From assembly GCF_015687155.1 (NCBI RefSeq), contig NZ_JADPQF010000005.1, forward strand, positions 283,347 to 347,346: DNA of 64,000 bases, given 5' to 3'. Positions 8,093 to 17,021 of this stretch are shown here, in pieces. A model generated the notes under the pieces. The model worked only from the letters and a program-made list of their open reading frames with translations. It was not told the DNA's origin and made no database searches. The translations under genes were made by a program, and so were the position numbers. The stretch is from Aliikangiella sp. G2MR2-5 (GTDB taxonomy: Bacteria; Pseudomonadota; Gammaproteobacteria; Enterobacterales; Kangiellaceae). Positions within the stretch are counted from its first letter, which is position 1, and each line of letters begins with the position of its first letter.

Positions 8093-10387
8093 CTATACAA
8101 TCCCAAATTGCTTTAACGGTAATCTCCGATATCTTTTACCGGTTGCTGCAAAAATCGCATTACAAAGCGCTGGCGCAAATGGCGGAACACCCGGTTCACC
8201 AATGCCTGTTGGTAATTCGCTACTTTTCACAATGTGAGTTTGAATTTCCGGAATATCAGTCATTCTTGCCAAAGGATAGTCATGAAAGTTGCTCTGTTGT
8301 ATTTGTCCGTTTTCAGCCGTTATTTCTCCATATAACGCCAAAGATGCCGCAAAAATTGCTGCTCCCTCCATTTGCGAACGAACGCGATCGGGATTGAGAA
8401 CTTTACCTACATCTACAGCGCTGTGAATTGCTTCAATTTTAATTCGTCCTTTATTTACTGAAACTTCTACAACAGTCGCAACATAACTCAAAAAGCTGCG
8501 ATGCGCTGCTATTCCCATAGCTCGCCCTTCAGGCAGTTTTTTACCCCAACCTGACTTTTCCGCAACCAGGTTGATAACATTTTTAAGACGCGCAGTACTG
8601 GCTGGGTACTGATTAATGTCTTCGCCATAATTTCCATATTTGTAATCATCCTTACTGAAATCAACGGCTTGATCTTTTCCTATGAGTTCGAGCAAGAAGT
8701 CTTTTGGATCTTTACCCGCTTCATGTGCGAGTTCATCAGCAAAGGAGCCGGCTGCAAAAGCATTATTGATATTGGTGACAGAGCGTACCCAGCCAATACG
8801 ATAGAAAGTTTCAGTATCTCCAAGATCTACCAGAATATTCGGGATATCAAACATCATGTCGCCCTGGCCAAGGTCCGCACTTCCAGCGGTTTTCGCTGCC
8901 GGATTAAAAGTGGAGCCTATTGGGTGATTGACCATGCTGTGATGCCAGCCAGTCACTTTTTTATTTTGATCAAAAGTTGCCGCCAATTTTTGGTAACTTG
9001 GAGAGTGATAGTAGCCGTGTTGAAGTTCATCTTCTCGAGTCCACAATACTTTTATCGGCATTTTGCTTTCGTCGGCCAGATACGCCGCTTCTGCGACATA
9101 GTCAGGCTTTGATTTTCGGCCAAAGCCTCCGCCAAGCAAGGTAACGTTTACTTCTATATTGCCAATCTTTTCTTGCGGAAAGTTAAGCGTTCGCATGACA
9201 TTGGCCTGAGCTGATTGTGGGGTTTGGGTGCAAGCCCACACTTCGACCTTCTCATCTTTTATTCTGGCGGTTGCTGCTGGAGGCTCCATAGTTGCGTGAG
9301 CAAGTCCGGGGACATAGTAATCAGCTTCAAAGGTTTTGCTTGCAGATTTTTCTGCTGAAGAATAGTCTCCTCGTTTTCGGACTACTGTTGAAGGCTTTTT
9401 TAACGCTTCCCTAAACACTTGTTCGTGGGCTTGAGTCTGATGATTCTGGTTAGTTCCATGCTCCCACTCGATTTTCAGTTTTTCTCTTCCCTTGATTGCC
9501 GCATAAGTATGTTCGGCGATTACCGCAATACCGCCGAGCATTTTAAAGGCTGCGGGTGGAGTGAGTGCAGGCAACTCAACGACCTTAATTACACCGGGAA
9601 CTTTCATGGTTTCGCTGGCATCGAATGATTTTACTTTACCGAATACCACCGGTGGTCTTGCGATAACCGCAACTTTTAATCCTTCAAAGTCAACATCAAA
9701 CCCGAAAGTCGTCTGTCCTTGTGTGATCAGTTCTCCATCTAACAGTTTAATATCTTCTTTTCCAATATAGACTTGTTCATTTTCATTTTTAAGCTGGAGC
9801 TGGTCTCTTGCCGGAACCTGTAGCGTTGCAGCGACTTTTACCAGTTGGCCAAAATCAAGAGCTTGGTTGCTGCCTTTTAACAGAGCTTTATGCTGCTTTA
9901 TCTCTACACTGGTGGGCTTCACTTTCCAGGCTATAGCTGCCGCCTGGGTTAGCATTGTTTTTGCAATCGCCCCGGCTTGTTTAAGCTTCAAATAGTTTTT
10001 TCTGACACTTCGCGAGCCATCGGTATTTTGACTACCATATTTTTGATCGCCGATTGCTTGTTCTACCGTCACTCGTGACCAGTCGGCATCCATTTCATCA
10101 GCCACTAGCAGCGGCAAAGTGCTGCGCACGCCTTGCCCCATTTCACTTCGGTGACAAATTATTTTTACTTGTCCATCCGGTTCAATGGAAACAAAAACAT
10201 CAGGAGAGAAGTTGTCTGATGTTTTTACTTCATCTGTTTGGTTTTCAACGGAAGCAATTGCCGGTGATAGTTGGACACCCAGTACAAAACTTCCGCTGGC
10301 GATCCCTGCATTACTCAAAAAACGACGGCGACTGACATTTTCAATTTCGAGTGGCTGGATAAGTTCAGGAGACTGGGTATCTTTCAT
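8093..10387 (-). CDS. Molybdopterin-binding large subunit, xanthine dehydrogenase family (IorB-like), Tat-exported
   Basis: This 764-residue protein resembles the beta subunit of isoquinoline 1-oxidoreductase and membrane aldehyde dehydrogenases. These enzymes hydroxylate N-heterocycles or aldehydes with water at a molybdenum centre. A twin-arginine signal (SRRRFL, residues 19-24) followed by a hydrophobic stretch predicts periplasmic export as a folded complex. CHRSEMGQGVRSTLP, LLGGGFGRKS and the C-terminal GIGEPGVPP with the catalytic Glu fit the family. The ATG has AGAGGTG about 7 nt upstream, directly at the stop of the 2Fe-2S subunit gene, so the two are co-translated. The substrate is unknown. 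Expected electron acceptors are c-type cytochromes. Confidence 0.92.
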   Translation of the reverse strand: MKDTQSPELIQPLEIENVSRRRFLSNAGIASGSFVLGVQLSPAIASVENQTDEVKTSDNFSPDVFVSIEPDGQVKIICHRSEMGQGVRSTLPLLVADEMDADWSRVTVEQAIGDQKYGSQNTDGSRSVRKNYLKLKQAGAIAKTMLTQAAAIAWKVKPTSVEIKQHKALLKGSNQALDFGQLVKVAATLQVPARDQLQLKNENEQVYIGKEDIKLLDGELITQGQTTFGFDVDFEGLKVAVIARPPVVFGKVKSFDASETMKVPGVIKVVELPALTPPAAFKMLGGIAVIAEHTYAAIKGREKLKIEWEHGTNQNHQTQAHEQVFREALKKPSTVVRKRGDYSSAEKSASKTFEADYYVPGLAHATMEPPAATARIKDEKVEVWACTQTPQSAQANVMRTLNFPQEKIGNIEVNVTLLGGGFGRKSKPDYVAEAAYLADESKMPIKVLWTREDELQHGYYHSPSYQKLAATFDQNKKVTGWHHSMVNHPIGSTFNPAAKTAGSADLGQGDMMFDIPNILVDLGDTETFYRIGWVRSVTNINNAFAAGSFADELAHEAGKDPKDFLLELIGKDQAVDFSKDDYKYGNYGEDINQYPASTARLKNVINLVAEKSGWGKKLPEGRAMGIAAHRSFLSYVATVVEVSVNKGRIKIEAIHSAVDVGKVLNPDRVRSQMEGAAIFAASLALYGEITAENGQIQQSNFHDYPLARMTDIPEIQTHIVKSSELPTGIGEPGVPPFAPALCNAIFAATGKRYRRLPLKQFGIV

Positions 10388-10388
10388 G

Positions 10389-10853
10389 TTATTTCACCTC
10401 TTTAGCGAGTTTGGCTGCATGGTGGATAGCTTTTCGAATGCGAGGGTAGGTACCACAGCGACAAAGATTCCCTGCCATAGCGGTGTCTATATCTTCATCA
10501 CTCGGGGCCGGATTATTGGCCAGTAATGCACTAGCCGACATAATCTGTCCTGATTGGCAATAGCCACACTGGGGAACATTATGTTCTATCCAGGCTTGTT
10601 GTACCGGATGATCTCCATTTTCAGATAAGCCTTCAATTGTTGTTATCGTTTTACCCAGCGCTGCACTAACCGGAGTAACACAGGAACGTATAGGTTGCCC
10701 ATCGATGTGGACGGTACAAGCGCCACAAAGGCCTTTACCGCATCCATATTTGCTGCCGGTTAACTTTGCGAAGTCTCTGAGAGCCCACAGCAGTGGCATC
10801 TCTGGGTCCAGGTCCAGTTTTTGAGTCTGGCCGTTAATTTTTAGTTCTACCAT
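10389..10853 (-). CDS. (2Fe-2S)-binding small subunit of molybdenum hydroxylase (IorA-like)
   Basis: The 154-residue product has both iron-sulfur motifs of this family: a plant-type ferredoxin cluster (Cys38, 43, 46, 58) and the helical second cluster (Cys96, 99, 131, 133, in CGYCQSG and CRCGTYPR). It passes electrons from the molybdopterin subunit. It has no signal peptide of its own, so it would be exported with the Tat-signal subunit, as known for this enzyme class. GGAG lies 7 nt before the ATG. The gene is one base from the large subunit. Confidence 0.95.
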   Translation of the reverse strand: MVELKINGQTQKLDLDPEMPLLWALRDFAKLTGSKYGCGKGLCGACTVHIDGQPIRSCVTPVSAALGKTITTIEGLSENGDHPVQQAWIEHNVPQCGYCQSGQIMSASALLANNPAPSDEDIDTAMAGNLCRCGTYPRIRKAIHHAAKLAKEVK

Positions 10854-10886
10854 CTTCTCTCTCCGTTAACTAAAGATTTCCATTTT

Positions 10887-11516
10887 TTATGAATTAATTG
10901 ATTGTTGAAATTGTCTCAGGTCTTCTGGCGTGTCCAGATCAAATTGTGCGTTGTCAATTGGCACTGGTATAACATCTGGATTGTTTTTTAGCAATTCCCG
11001 TGCTCCCTTGCTGGTTAATTCCAGTAGCCTTGGGAAATAGCTCCTGGGGAAAATAGCCGGAGCTCCCTCGACTATTTCGTTAAGTCGCTTTTCAAAATAT
11101 TGACTGGCAACTATATTATCCGGATGGTTTTTCCAGTTGTGTACCAGTCTTTTTATGTCATGCGATGAAAGTGCCCATTGATCGCTTAAACAAATTAGTA
11201 TGGCATCGGCGTTTAGTGTTTGACTTACGCCAAAAGCTATCGAGCTGCCCATTCCAGTTTGCCAATCCTGATGAATGACAAATTTGATCTTTGCGTTTGT
11301 TGTTTGCTTTAGTCCGTCCAAGATCGTTTTTGCTCTATAGCCTAGCACACAAATGCAACTTTCGACTTCGCATTTGGCCAGGCGTAAGACCTTGTCCAGA
11401 AAGGTTTCGCCCGCTAACTCCAGCAGCTGTTTTGGCTCTCCCAGGCGAGACGAATTGCCAGCGGCGATAACCACCGCTGCCAGCTGACGAGATTTTTCCG
11501 GGGTAACCTGGTTCAC
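10887..11516 (-). CDS. MocA/MobA-like molybdenum cofactor nucleotidyltransferase
   Basis: This is an NTP-transferase-fold protein: AAVVIAAGNSSRLGEPKQLL is the nucleotide-binding loop, and GMGSSIAFGV, SDQWALSSHDI, EGAPAIFPRSYF and the final FDLDTPEDL follow the MocA/CoxI-associated pattern. It probably attaches CMP (or GMP) to molybdopterin for the adjacent hydroxylase. I prefer the GTG at 11516. It overlaps the xdhC stop as GTGA and has AGGA 9 nt upstream, giving about 210 residues. A TTG at 11537 would add seven residues but lacks a ribosome binding site. Confidence 0.88.
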   Translation of the reverse strand: MNQVTPEKSRQLAAVVIAAGNSSRLGEPKQLLELAGETFLDKVLRLAKCEVESCICVLGYRAKTILDGLKQTTNAKIKFVIHQDWQTGMGSSIAFGVSQTLNADAILICLSDQWALSSHDIKRLVHNWKNHPDNIVASQYFEKRLNEIVEGAPAIFPRSYFPRLLELTSKGARELLKNNPDVIPVPIDNAQFDLDTPEDLRQFQQSINS

Positions 11517-12514
11517 CGTGTGATGTCCTGATAGCAAAATCTGGCATTCTTGTTAGCTAATACAGCCTGAATTTCAGCCAGTATGGCAAGTGCAATGGTT
11601 TGTGGAGTTCCTGCCCCAATATCTAGTCCTACTGGACCAAATACTCTGCCTTCCTGATGGTCGAAATCGGTATTGCATTCTTTGAGTAATTTGTCTCTTC
11701 TTTTACGCGGCCCAAGCAAACCAATGTAGCGAATATCACTCGCAAGTAGTCGGGTTAAATAGTCCTGGTCTCTCTCAAACTGATGGCTCATCACAACTGC
11801 AGCATCAAATTCAGTCAGCGAAAAGCTCTCCCATTCGCTTCTTTTAATATGATTAACCTGATTGGCCTGCGGAAACTGTTTCTCAGTCGCCAGTGCTTTT
11901 CTATGATCTATGACCCAGGTTTTCCATCCAAGGCTTTTGGCTATTTCAGTGACAGGAACTACGTCTGGAGAAGCTCCGCAAAGCAGGAGCTTGAGAGGCG
12001 CCTTTAGATTAATAACTAGCTCATTATTATCGCTGTCCCATTTTGAATCTCTCAAAGGTGAGCAGGCCTGGTTTTCGGGTGCTCTTGATGCCGGTTGAAT
12101 ATGAAGAGCATTATTCGCATCTAGCTGGAGCGTTAGTTTATGGTCTTGTCCACGGTCCAATTCCTTTAAGGCGCTAAAAAAGCCCAGATGGTTATCACTG
12201 GCCGGCAAGTATTTAACTAAAACATCAATTGCCCCTTCACAACCCAGCCCCAGACCCCATAACAGGTCTTCATCGCCTCTCATATCATAACTGAGTTTCA
12301 AGTCCTTTTTATCACCAAATACCTGCTTGCTATTCTCGACAACGTCGCCTTCCAGACAGCCCCCGCTCAACAATCCCCAGTAAGCACCGTTAGGCTCTAT
12401 CAGCATCAGCGTGCCTGCTTTTCGGTATGTTGAGCCCTCAGTTTTAGTAATAATTGCTAATGCATAGTCATTATTGACTTCAAAATTTTCCAGAGCATCC
12501 AGTAAGTTAAGCAT
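11513..12514 (-). CDS. XdhC/CoxI-family molybdenum enzyme maturation protein
   Basis: XdhC-type proteins bind molybdenum cofactor, promote its sulfuration and insert it into the apoenzyme. The N-terminal domain shows AIITKTEGSTYRKAGTLMLI and LSGGCLEGDVVENS, both typical. The C-terminal Rossmann-like domain shows LLCGASPDVVPV, VMSHQFERDQDYL, YIGLLGPRKRRDKL and PVGLDIGAGTPQTIA. I choose the ATG at 12514 (MLNLLDALENFE): it has GGAG 7 nt upstream and overlaps the preceding stop by 8 nt, indicating translational coupling. An upstream extension to 12586 lies inside the preceding gene and is unlikely. Length is about 333 residues. Confidence 0.92.
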   Translation of the reverse strand: MLNLLDALENFEVNNDYALAIITKTEGSTYRKAGTLMLIEPNGAYWGLLSGGCLEGDVVENSKQVFGDKKDLKLSYDMRGDEDLLWGLGLGCEGAIDVLVKYLPASDNHLGFFSALKELDRGQDHKLTLQLDANNALHIQPASRAPENQACSPLRDSKWDSDNNELVINLKAPLKLLLCGASPDVVPVTEIAKSLGWKTWVIDHRKALATEKQFPQANQVNHIKRSEWESFSLTEFDAAVVMSHQFERDQDYLTRLLASDIRYIGLLGPRKRRDKLLKECNTDFDHQEGRVFGPVGLDIGAGTPQTIALAILAEIQAVLANKNARFCYQDITR

Positions 12515-12962
12515 TAGACTTCTCCATTTCGGACCGGAGCGATTTCCTGATGGCTTGTGCCAGTGTTTGCCAAGGCAGAAGAGCACAATTTATGCGCGAT
12601 CTATGGCGTGAAACTTGTCCGAGGCAATATAGATTTTCAAACGGAATATCATGTCCTAGTCGAATAGCCTCACTCAAGACTTCGATATCAATAAGTAACT
12701 GTTGCGCATGTTTGTTTAGGCTGTGCTCACACATGAGTGAAGCCGATGCTTTACAGATTGCGCAGGCATCGGCGGTGAAACCAATGGGGGAAATTTCTCC
12801 CTGAGCATCAATACAAAGTGATAAAGTCAGCTCATCTCCGCAACTTGGGTTATAACCTTCTTCCTCAATAGTTGCAACGAAATCAGGTGCATAACCCACA
12901 GGGTTATCGTTATGAAGCTTTATTGTTTGTTGGTAAAGCTGAGAGATCGACATAATTGGCAT
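12507..12962 (-). CDS. IscU/SufU-like iron-sulfur cluster scaffold protein
   Basis: The 151-residue product looks like a SufU/NifU-N type scaffold. Cys41-Gly-Asp43, CAICKASAS with Cys70, and the RxxCALLPW segment with Cys126 are the cluster or zinc ligands and surroundings expected of SufU. It is the first gene of the molybdenum hydroxylase operon and overlaps xdhC by 8 nt. A role in supplying the two 2Fe-2S clusters of the small subunit is therefore an attractive inference. The start is uncertain: Met at 12962 or Met at 12953; neither has a strong ribosome binding site. No cysteine desulfurase is nearby. Confidence 0.8.
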   Translation of the reverse strand: MPIMSISQLYQQTIKLHNDNPVGYAPDFVATIEEEGYNPSCGDELTLSLCIDAQGEISPIGFTADACAICKASASLMCEHSLNKHAQQLLIDIEVLSEAIRLGHDIPFENLYCLGQVSRHRSRINCALLPWQTLAQAIRKSLRSEMEKSNA

Positions 12963-13324
12963 CGAATCGCCGAGTTTGCGGCAGAGTTCCTTTTACTTGT
13001 TGTTTATTTGTACAGCTAAGCCGGACTATCCAGCTGGAATGCTTTAGTTTAACCTGCTTTAAAGCTAAAGACATTATGTCCGAAATGGTATTCGTCCCGC
13101 CAACCACTCCTAGTATCTCATATTAAAGCCTGATTATCCTGTTTCACAGTTTCTAATCAGGGAAATTCATTAAGCAATATAGCGAATAAAAGTAGTATTA
13201 GTAATATAGGTAGTAGAGGCTGAGTATCGTGAGTAGCCACACTTTACTTTATGGCACAAATGCTGGAAAAGGATAAATCCTGATACCTATTTAGTTAAAA
13301 ATCACTTAAATATTTCTTTTTGTG
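12963..13324. other. Intergenic region, no gene recognised
   Basis: This stretch lies upstream of the molybdenum hydroxylase operon and should contain its promoter. I see AT-rich sequence but no convincing gene, RNA, palindrome or repeat. A short open frame at 12910-13107 overlaps the scaffold gene in another frame and has no protein-like features. Confidence 0.4.
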
Positions 13325-13993
13325 TTAAGAATGCGGTGAAGCAACGACAACATATTGCAAGTAGCTAATATCGTTTCCAATCAATCCCAAAGTAAATAGC
13401 TTCATTAATTTAGGACGTATTGATTTGCTCGCATTGATTGGTGTAAGTGAATTAATATCATAGTCAGACTCTTCAAATAATCGCATTATACTTTTGCGAG
13501 TGAAAAAGCGCAGATGAGTTTCGTCCATTATGCCTGCTTGTTCGTATTTAAAATCTTTATCTCTTAGCAACATCAAAAGAACGCTAAAGTGACGTACGTT
13601 TGGGATAGAGGCTATCACTACTCCATTTGGCACTAATTTTTTTCTAATGTCTTTTAATAATCTTGCTGGATTGGGCAGGTGTTCAAGGACATCGTTAAAG
13701 TAAATTACGTCAAAATAGTTGTCGGGGATAACGTCCATATTTTCAGTTAGATCAACACACAGTATCTTGTCCAGATGGTGAGCAGCTGAATCACTGGCAG
13801 GCTGATTGATATCTACCCCCCAGACTTCACAGTTTTTTTGCGTTTTTAGGGTAACCGCGAAATTACCTTCACCACAACCGACGTCAAGCACTTTATTACA
13901 GTGTGCGGGAGCAAAGGTTAACATTTCAGGTCTGGAATTGGCGTAAGTAGTCGTTTTTTTCTGATAGAGTTCTTTTAATTCTTCGCTAGCCAT
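13325..13993 (-). CDS. Class I SAM-dependent methyltransferase
   Basis: The 222-residue product has the Rossmann methyltransferase fold: motif I VLDVGCGEGNFA at about residues 35-46, the acidic residue VWGVDIN after the second strand, YFDVIYFNDVLEHLPNP as motif II, and PNGVVIASIPNVRH as motif III. It is of the Methyltransf_11/12 or UbiG-like type seen in polysaccharide clusters, and the acceptor is unknown. It lies 26 nt downstream of a family 2 glycosyltransferase on the same strand, so the pair probably decorates a cell-surface glycan. Confidence 0.88.
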   Translation of the reverse strand: MASEELKELYQKKTTTYANSRPEMLTFAPAHCNKVLDVGCGEGNFAVTLKTQKNCEVWGVDINQPASDSAAHHLDKILCVDLTENMDVIPDNYFDVIYFNDVLEHLPNPARLLKDIRKKLVPNGVVIASIPNVRHFSVLLMLLRDKDFKYEQAGIMDETHLRFFTRKSIMRLFEESDYDINSLTPINASKSIRPKLMKLFTLGLIGNDISYLQYVVVASPHS

Positions 13994-14019
13994 AAATTCT
14001 CAACGCTTTTAAGTCAGAG

Positions 14020-14853
14020 TTATCTTGAAAAATATTTGATTAGGTATTTGATTGTATCAACAATTCGTCCTGCCTTAAGTGACTTTTGTGCACATTTCCG
14101 ATAGATTTTTTTGATTGCGATTCTTTTCAGATCGGGCTCCGGAATATTCTTGTTATAAATTCTGATTAACTCGTCATAATAAAATGAAAGTGCATTTTTA
14201 TTATCACTAAGGTTGTCCCCATGCCAGCGATAATAAGTGTGCGCTTTGTTGATAAAACCCACTTTATGGTTGCGAGACAGGCGTAACCAGAAATCTGTGT
14301 CTTCAAAGCGGAAGTTCGGATCATAGTAGCCGACTTCCTCATAGATACTTGTGCGATAAAGATGCGATGGCGTATTGATTCCACCAGTTCTATTTATTAG
14401 CGCTTCATATACAGAGCCGCTATTAATTTTATCGCTATAATCAATAGGCTTTAATACTTTGCCTTGGGCATCAACCTTTAGAGAGTTTGAGTGAACCAAA
14501 GTACAGTCTTCATTGTTTTCCAGAAATTCTACTTGTTCGCTGATTTTATCTTGCATCCAGAAATCATCAGAGCCGATAAATGATATGTATTTCCCTTTCG
14601 CTTTATGAGCTATTTCATTCAAGGTTTCACACATACCCTTATTGGGGCGGGTGACAATGGAATAATTGTCAAGAAATGACTGTTCTTCCAGATAGCTTTT
14701 GGCTACGTTATAAGAGTTGTCTTTCGAACCATCGTCGACAACGATTAATTCAATATTCGAATAATTTTGGGTAACTATGGACTTCAGGCATTCTACAATG
14801 TAATCCTGATGATTATAAAGTGCTACTCCAACGGTAACTAGAGGGAATTCCAT
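14020..14853 (-). CDS. Family 2 glycosyltransferase
   Basis: The 277-residue protein has a GT-A fold start (PLVTVGVALYNHQDYIVECL, then IELIVVDDGSKDNS) and the metal-binding ISFIGSDDFW. It would transfer a sugar from a nucleotide donor to a surface glycan on the cytoplasmic face. FRFEDTDFWLRLS is the usual acceptor-side acidic region. No membrane segments are visible. The two-gene pair with the methyltransferase is isolated, with no polysaccharide export genes in the window. Confidence 0.9.
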   Translation of the reverse strand: MEFPLVTVGVALYNHQDYIVECLKSIVTQNYSNIELIVVDDGSKDNSYNVAKSYLEEQSFLDNYSIVTRPNKGMCETLNEIAHKAKGKYISFIGSDDFWMQDKISEQVEFLENNEDCTLVHSNSLKVDAQGKVLKPIDYSDKINSGSVYEALINRTGGINTPSHLYRTSIYEEVGYYDPNFRFEDTDFWLRLSRNHKVGFINKAHTYYRWHGDNLSDNKNALSFYYDELIRIYNKNIPEPDLKRIAIKKIYRKCAQKSLKAGRIVDTIKYLIKYFSR

Positions 14854-14986
14854 AAATCGCTCTATTGGTATTTCAATGAAAGCGGCATCATACTACAACC
14901 GTAGTGATAACGAAACTTAGCTGCCAACGTCTGAACGGATTGAATGCGAAGAGCATTTAATAATGAGATACTAATAAATGCAGGGT

Positions 14987-16723
14987 CTAGCTCAACCAAC
15001 GAACAAGCAGATTGTCGAGTGTCGAGCGGGCAATCGGTTTTGTGACAACCTCATTCATTCCTGATGATATGCATTTTTCCCTATCCATATTAGTGGCGCC
15101 AGCGGTTACCGCAATAATCGGAGTCTTGATATTCATTTTATCTCGAATGCATCTTGCGGCCGCGTAGCCATCCAATACTGGCATATGTGCATCCATTAAA
15201 ATAAGGTCGAAAGATTGTGACGCCAGAATATCCAGAGCTTCCTGTCCATGGTTGGCTAACGTCACCTGCTGATTTTTTAACTCCAGCTGACGTTTCAGAA
15301 CCATCTGGTTGATTTCATTGTCTTCTACCAGCAGAATCCTCGCTGATTTAATTGGACGAGGTTGTTTTTCGAATTGGCGTTTAATATTTGAATCAACTTT
15401 CGACTGAGCATCGCTGGTGGTAACTGATACCGAACTTCCTGGAACTTTCTGCAGCAGGCTAAAGCGAAAAGTAGTGCCTTTTCCCAGCTCGCTGGAAACA
15501 TCGATATCTCCTTGCATCGACTCAATCAGCTGTCGACAGATTGCTAATCCGAGACCAGATCCGGAATATTGACGAGTTGAAGAGTCATCGACCTGATAAA
15601 AAGCATCAAACAAGTGTTCAATTTCATTGGCCGGAATGCCAATTCCTGTGTCGCTCACTTTGATGATAAGTTTGACCAGTTGATTGTTAACTTTTTCACT
15701 ACAGATATAAAGATAGACTTCACCGTGGTGAGTAAATTTAAGAGCATTTCCCAGAAAATTAATTAATAGCTGATCGATTCTGCGACTGTCTCCGACCAGT
15801 ATTTCAGGTGTTTTCTCGTCGATTTCATAATCCAGAGATAGTCCTTTTTGCTGAGCTATTGGTTGCAAACTCGATATTACATTTTTGACATTATCTTTAA
15901 ACCGATAAGGCGTTTTGTTCAGCCGAGAATCCATTGACTGGGCTTCACTTAAATCCAGTATGTCATTCACTATGCCGAGTAAGTGATGACTTGAAAAATC
16001 CAGTGTTTGTAAATGTTGCTTTCGTTTGTCGCTGTCATCGCCTTCATGCTTCAATAGCTCTACGATCCCTAGAATGCCATTCAGAGGAGTGCGTAATTCG
16101 TGACTTACATTGGATATTAGTTGATTCTTTGTCTGATTGATTTCTCTCTCTTTATTCAGTGCTGTCCTTGACAATCCATAATAGGCCAGGCCGATCGCCA
16201 GAATGACTGGGGCTACAAAAATAATGGAAAGAAACTGAAAGGTTTGATGAGTTTCTTGTGAGGATTCACTATAGATGACCGCGCCATTAAGTTCGAGTAG
16301 TTTGAAAGTGATAAGTAAAGCGAGACACAGTGATAAGACAATGATACTGGGTCTAAGACCCATTGAATTGAGCGAGAGTAAAGGAAGAATCAGTATCCAC
16401 AAAAGTCCGCCAAACTGGGTACCGTTATTAATTAACATTAAAGCAGCGAACATGGAAAACAATGAGGCAATAAATATTACCGCTGAACGTAGTATATTCG
16501 CCGTAAACTTTAAAACCAGTACACTGGTCATAGAACCGAAAAAACCAACCAGAATAATGAGAGCGGTAATGGGCGAGTCAAAATAAAAGGTTAGCAGACT
16601 CATCCCTGGACCCCAGATGATTGTTGTGCCTGCATTGACCGCCAGATACTTGGCTTTAATCTGATCGTCGACCGTCAGCTGTTTTAAATTATCGGGTAAG
16701 AACCACTTTTGAAATCTGAACAT
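14987..16723 (-). CDS. Hybrid sensor histidine kinase with receiver domain
   Basis: This 578-residue inner-membrane protein senses an unknown signal and phosphorylates itself. About six hydrophobic segments (residues 25-185) form the sensor. A HisKA domain with the phospho-accepting His in NVSHELRTPLNGILG (near residue 208) follows. Then come a HATPase_c domain (NFLGNALKFTHHGEV, DTGIGIP, SGSGLGLAI) and a C-terminal receiver domain (ILLVEDNEINQMV, phospho-acceptor in LILMDAHMPVLDG, with TAGA and KPI). There is no Hpt domain and no separate response regulator nearby, so its output partner lies elsewhere. It is a single-gene transcript by position. Confidence 0.93.
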   Translation of the reverse strand: MFRFQKWFLPDNLKQLTVDDQIKAKYLAVNAGTTIIWGPGMSLLTFYFDSPITALIILVGFFGSMTSVLVLKFTANILRSAVIFIASLFSMFAALMLINNGTQFGGLLWILILPLLSLNSMGLRPSIIVLSLCLALLITFKLLELNGAVIYSESSQETHQTFQFLSIIFVAPVILAIGLAYYGLSRTALNKEREINQTKNQLISNVSHELRTPLNGILGIVELLKHEGDDSDKRKQHLQTLDFSSHHLLGIVNDILDLSEAQSMDSRLNKTPYRFKDNVKNVISSLQPIAQQKGLSLDYEIDEKTPEILVGDSRRIDQLLINFLGNALKFTHHGEVYLYICSEKVNNQLVKLIIKVSDTGIGIPANEIEHLFDAFYQVDDSSTRQYSGSGLGLAICRQLIESMQGDIDVSSELGKGTTFRFSLLQKVPGSSVSVTTSDAQSKVDSNIKRQFEKQPRPIKSARILLVEDNEINQMVLKRQLELKNQQVTLANHGQEALDILASQSFDLILMDAHMPVLDGYAAARCIRDKMNIKTPIIAVTAGATNMDREKCISSGMNEVVTKPIARSTLDNLLVRWLS

Positions 16724-16920
16724 GAATAAGGTTATATCCTGTTATTTTGGAGTCATCGACACTGACTACCGGTAATTCCATTTATTCTTCTTATTCTATA
16801 ATTATTTCGATGAATTAACTTTCTATTAAAATAGATGATTTTATACCAATGGTAAATTAAAAAACTCAAAGTTGAGAAGCTGGTTGGTTTTTTTAGGGAT
16901 ATCTTTGACTGTCTGGGAGG

Positions 16921-16951
16921 AAAAGAGTGCTTCTTTTATAAGGAAGCACTC
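16921..16951 (-). terminator. Intrinsic terminator of the cytochrome/beta-helix operon
   Basis: A perfect 9-bp inverted repeat (GAGTGCTTC / GAAGCACTC) is followed on the minus strand by a T-rich tail. It lies about 70 nt beyond the stop of the beta-helix gene at 17022. The remaining gap up to the kinase start (16724-17021) holds nothing else I can recognise. Confidence 0.8.
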
Positions 16952-17021
16952 AAATGGGCAGGTGTAGTCTGAACGTTTTTATTCAATTTAGTTTAATCAG
17001 GCTATTCGGTTATCGACTCTG

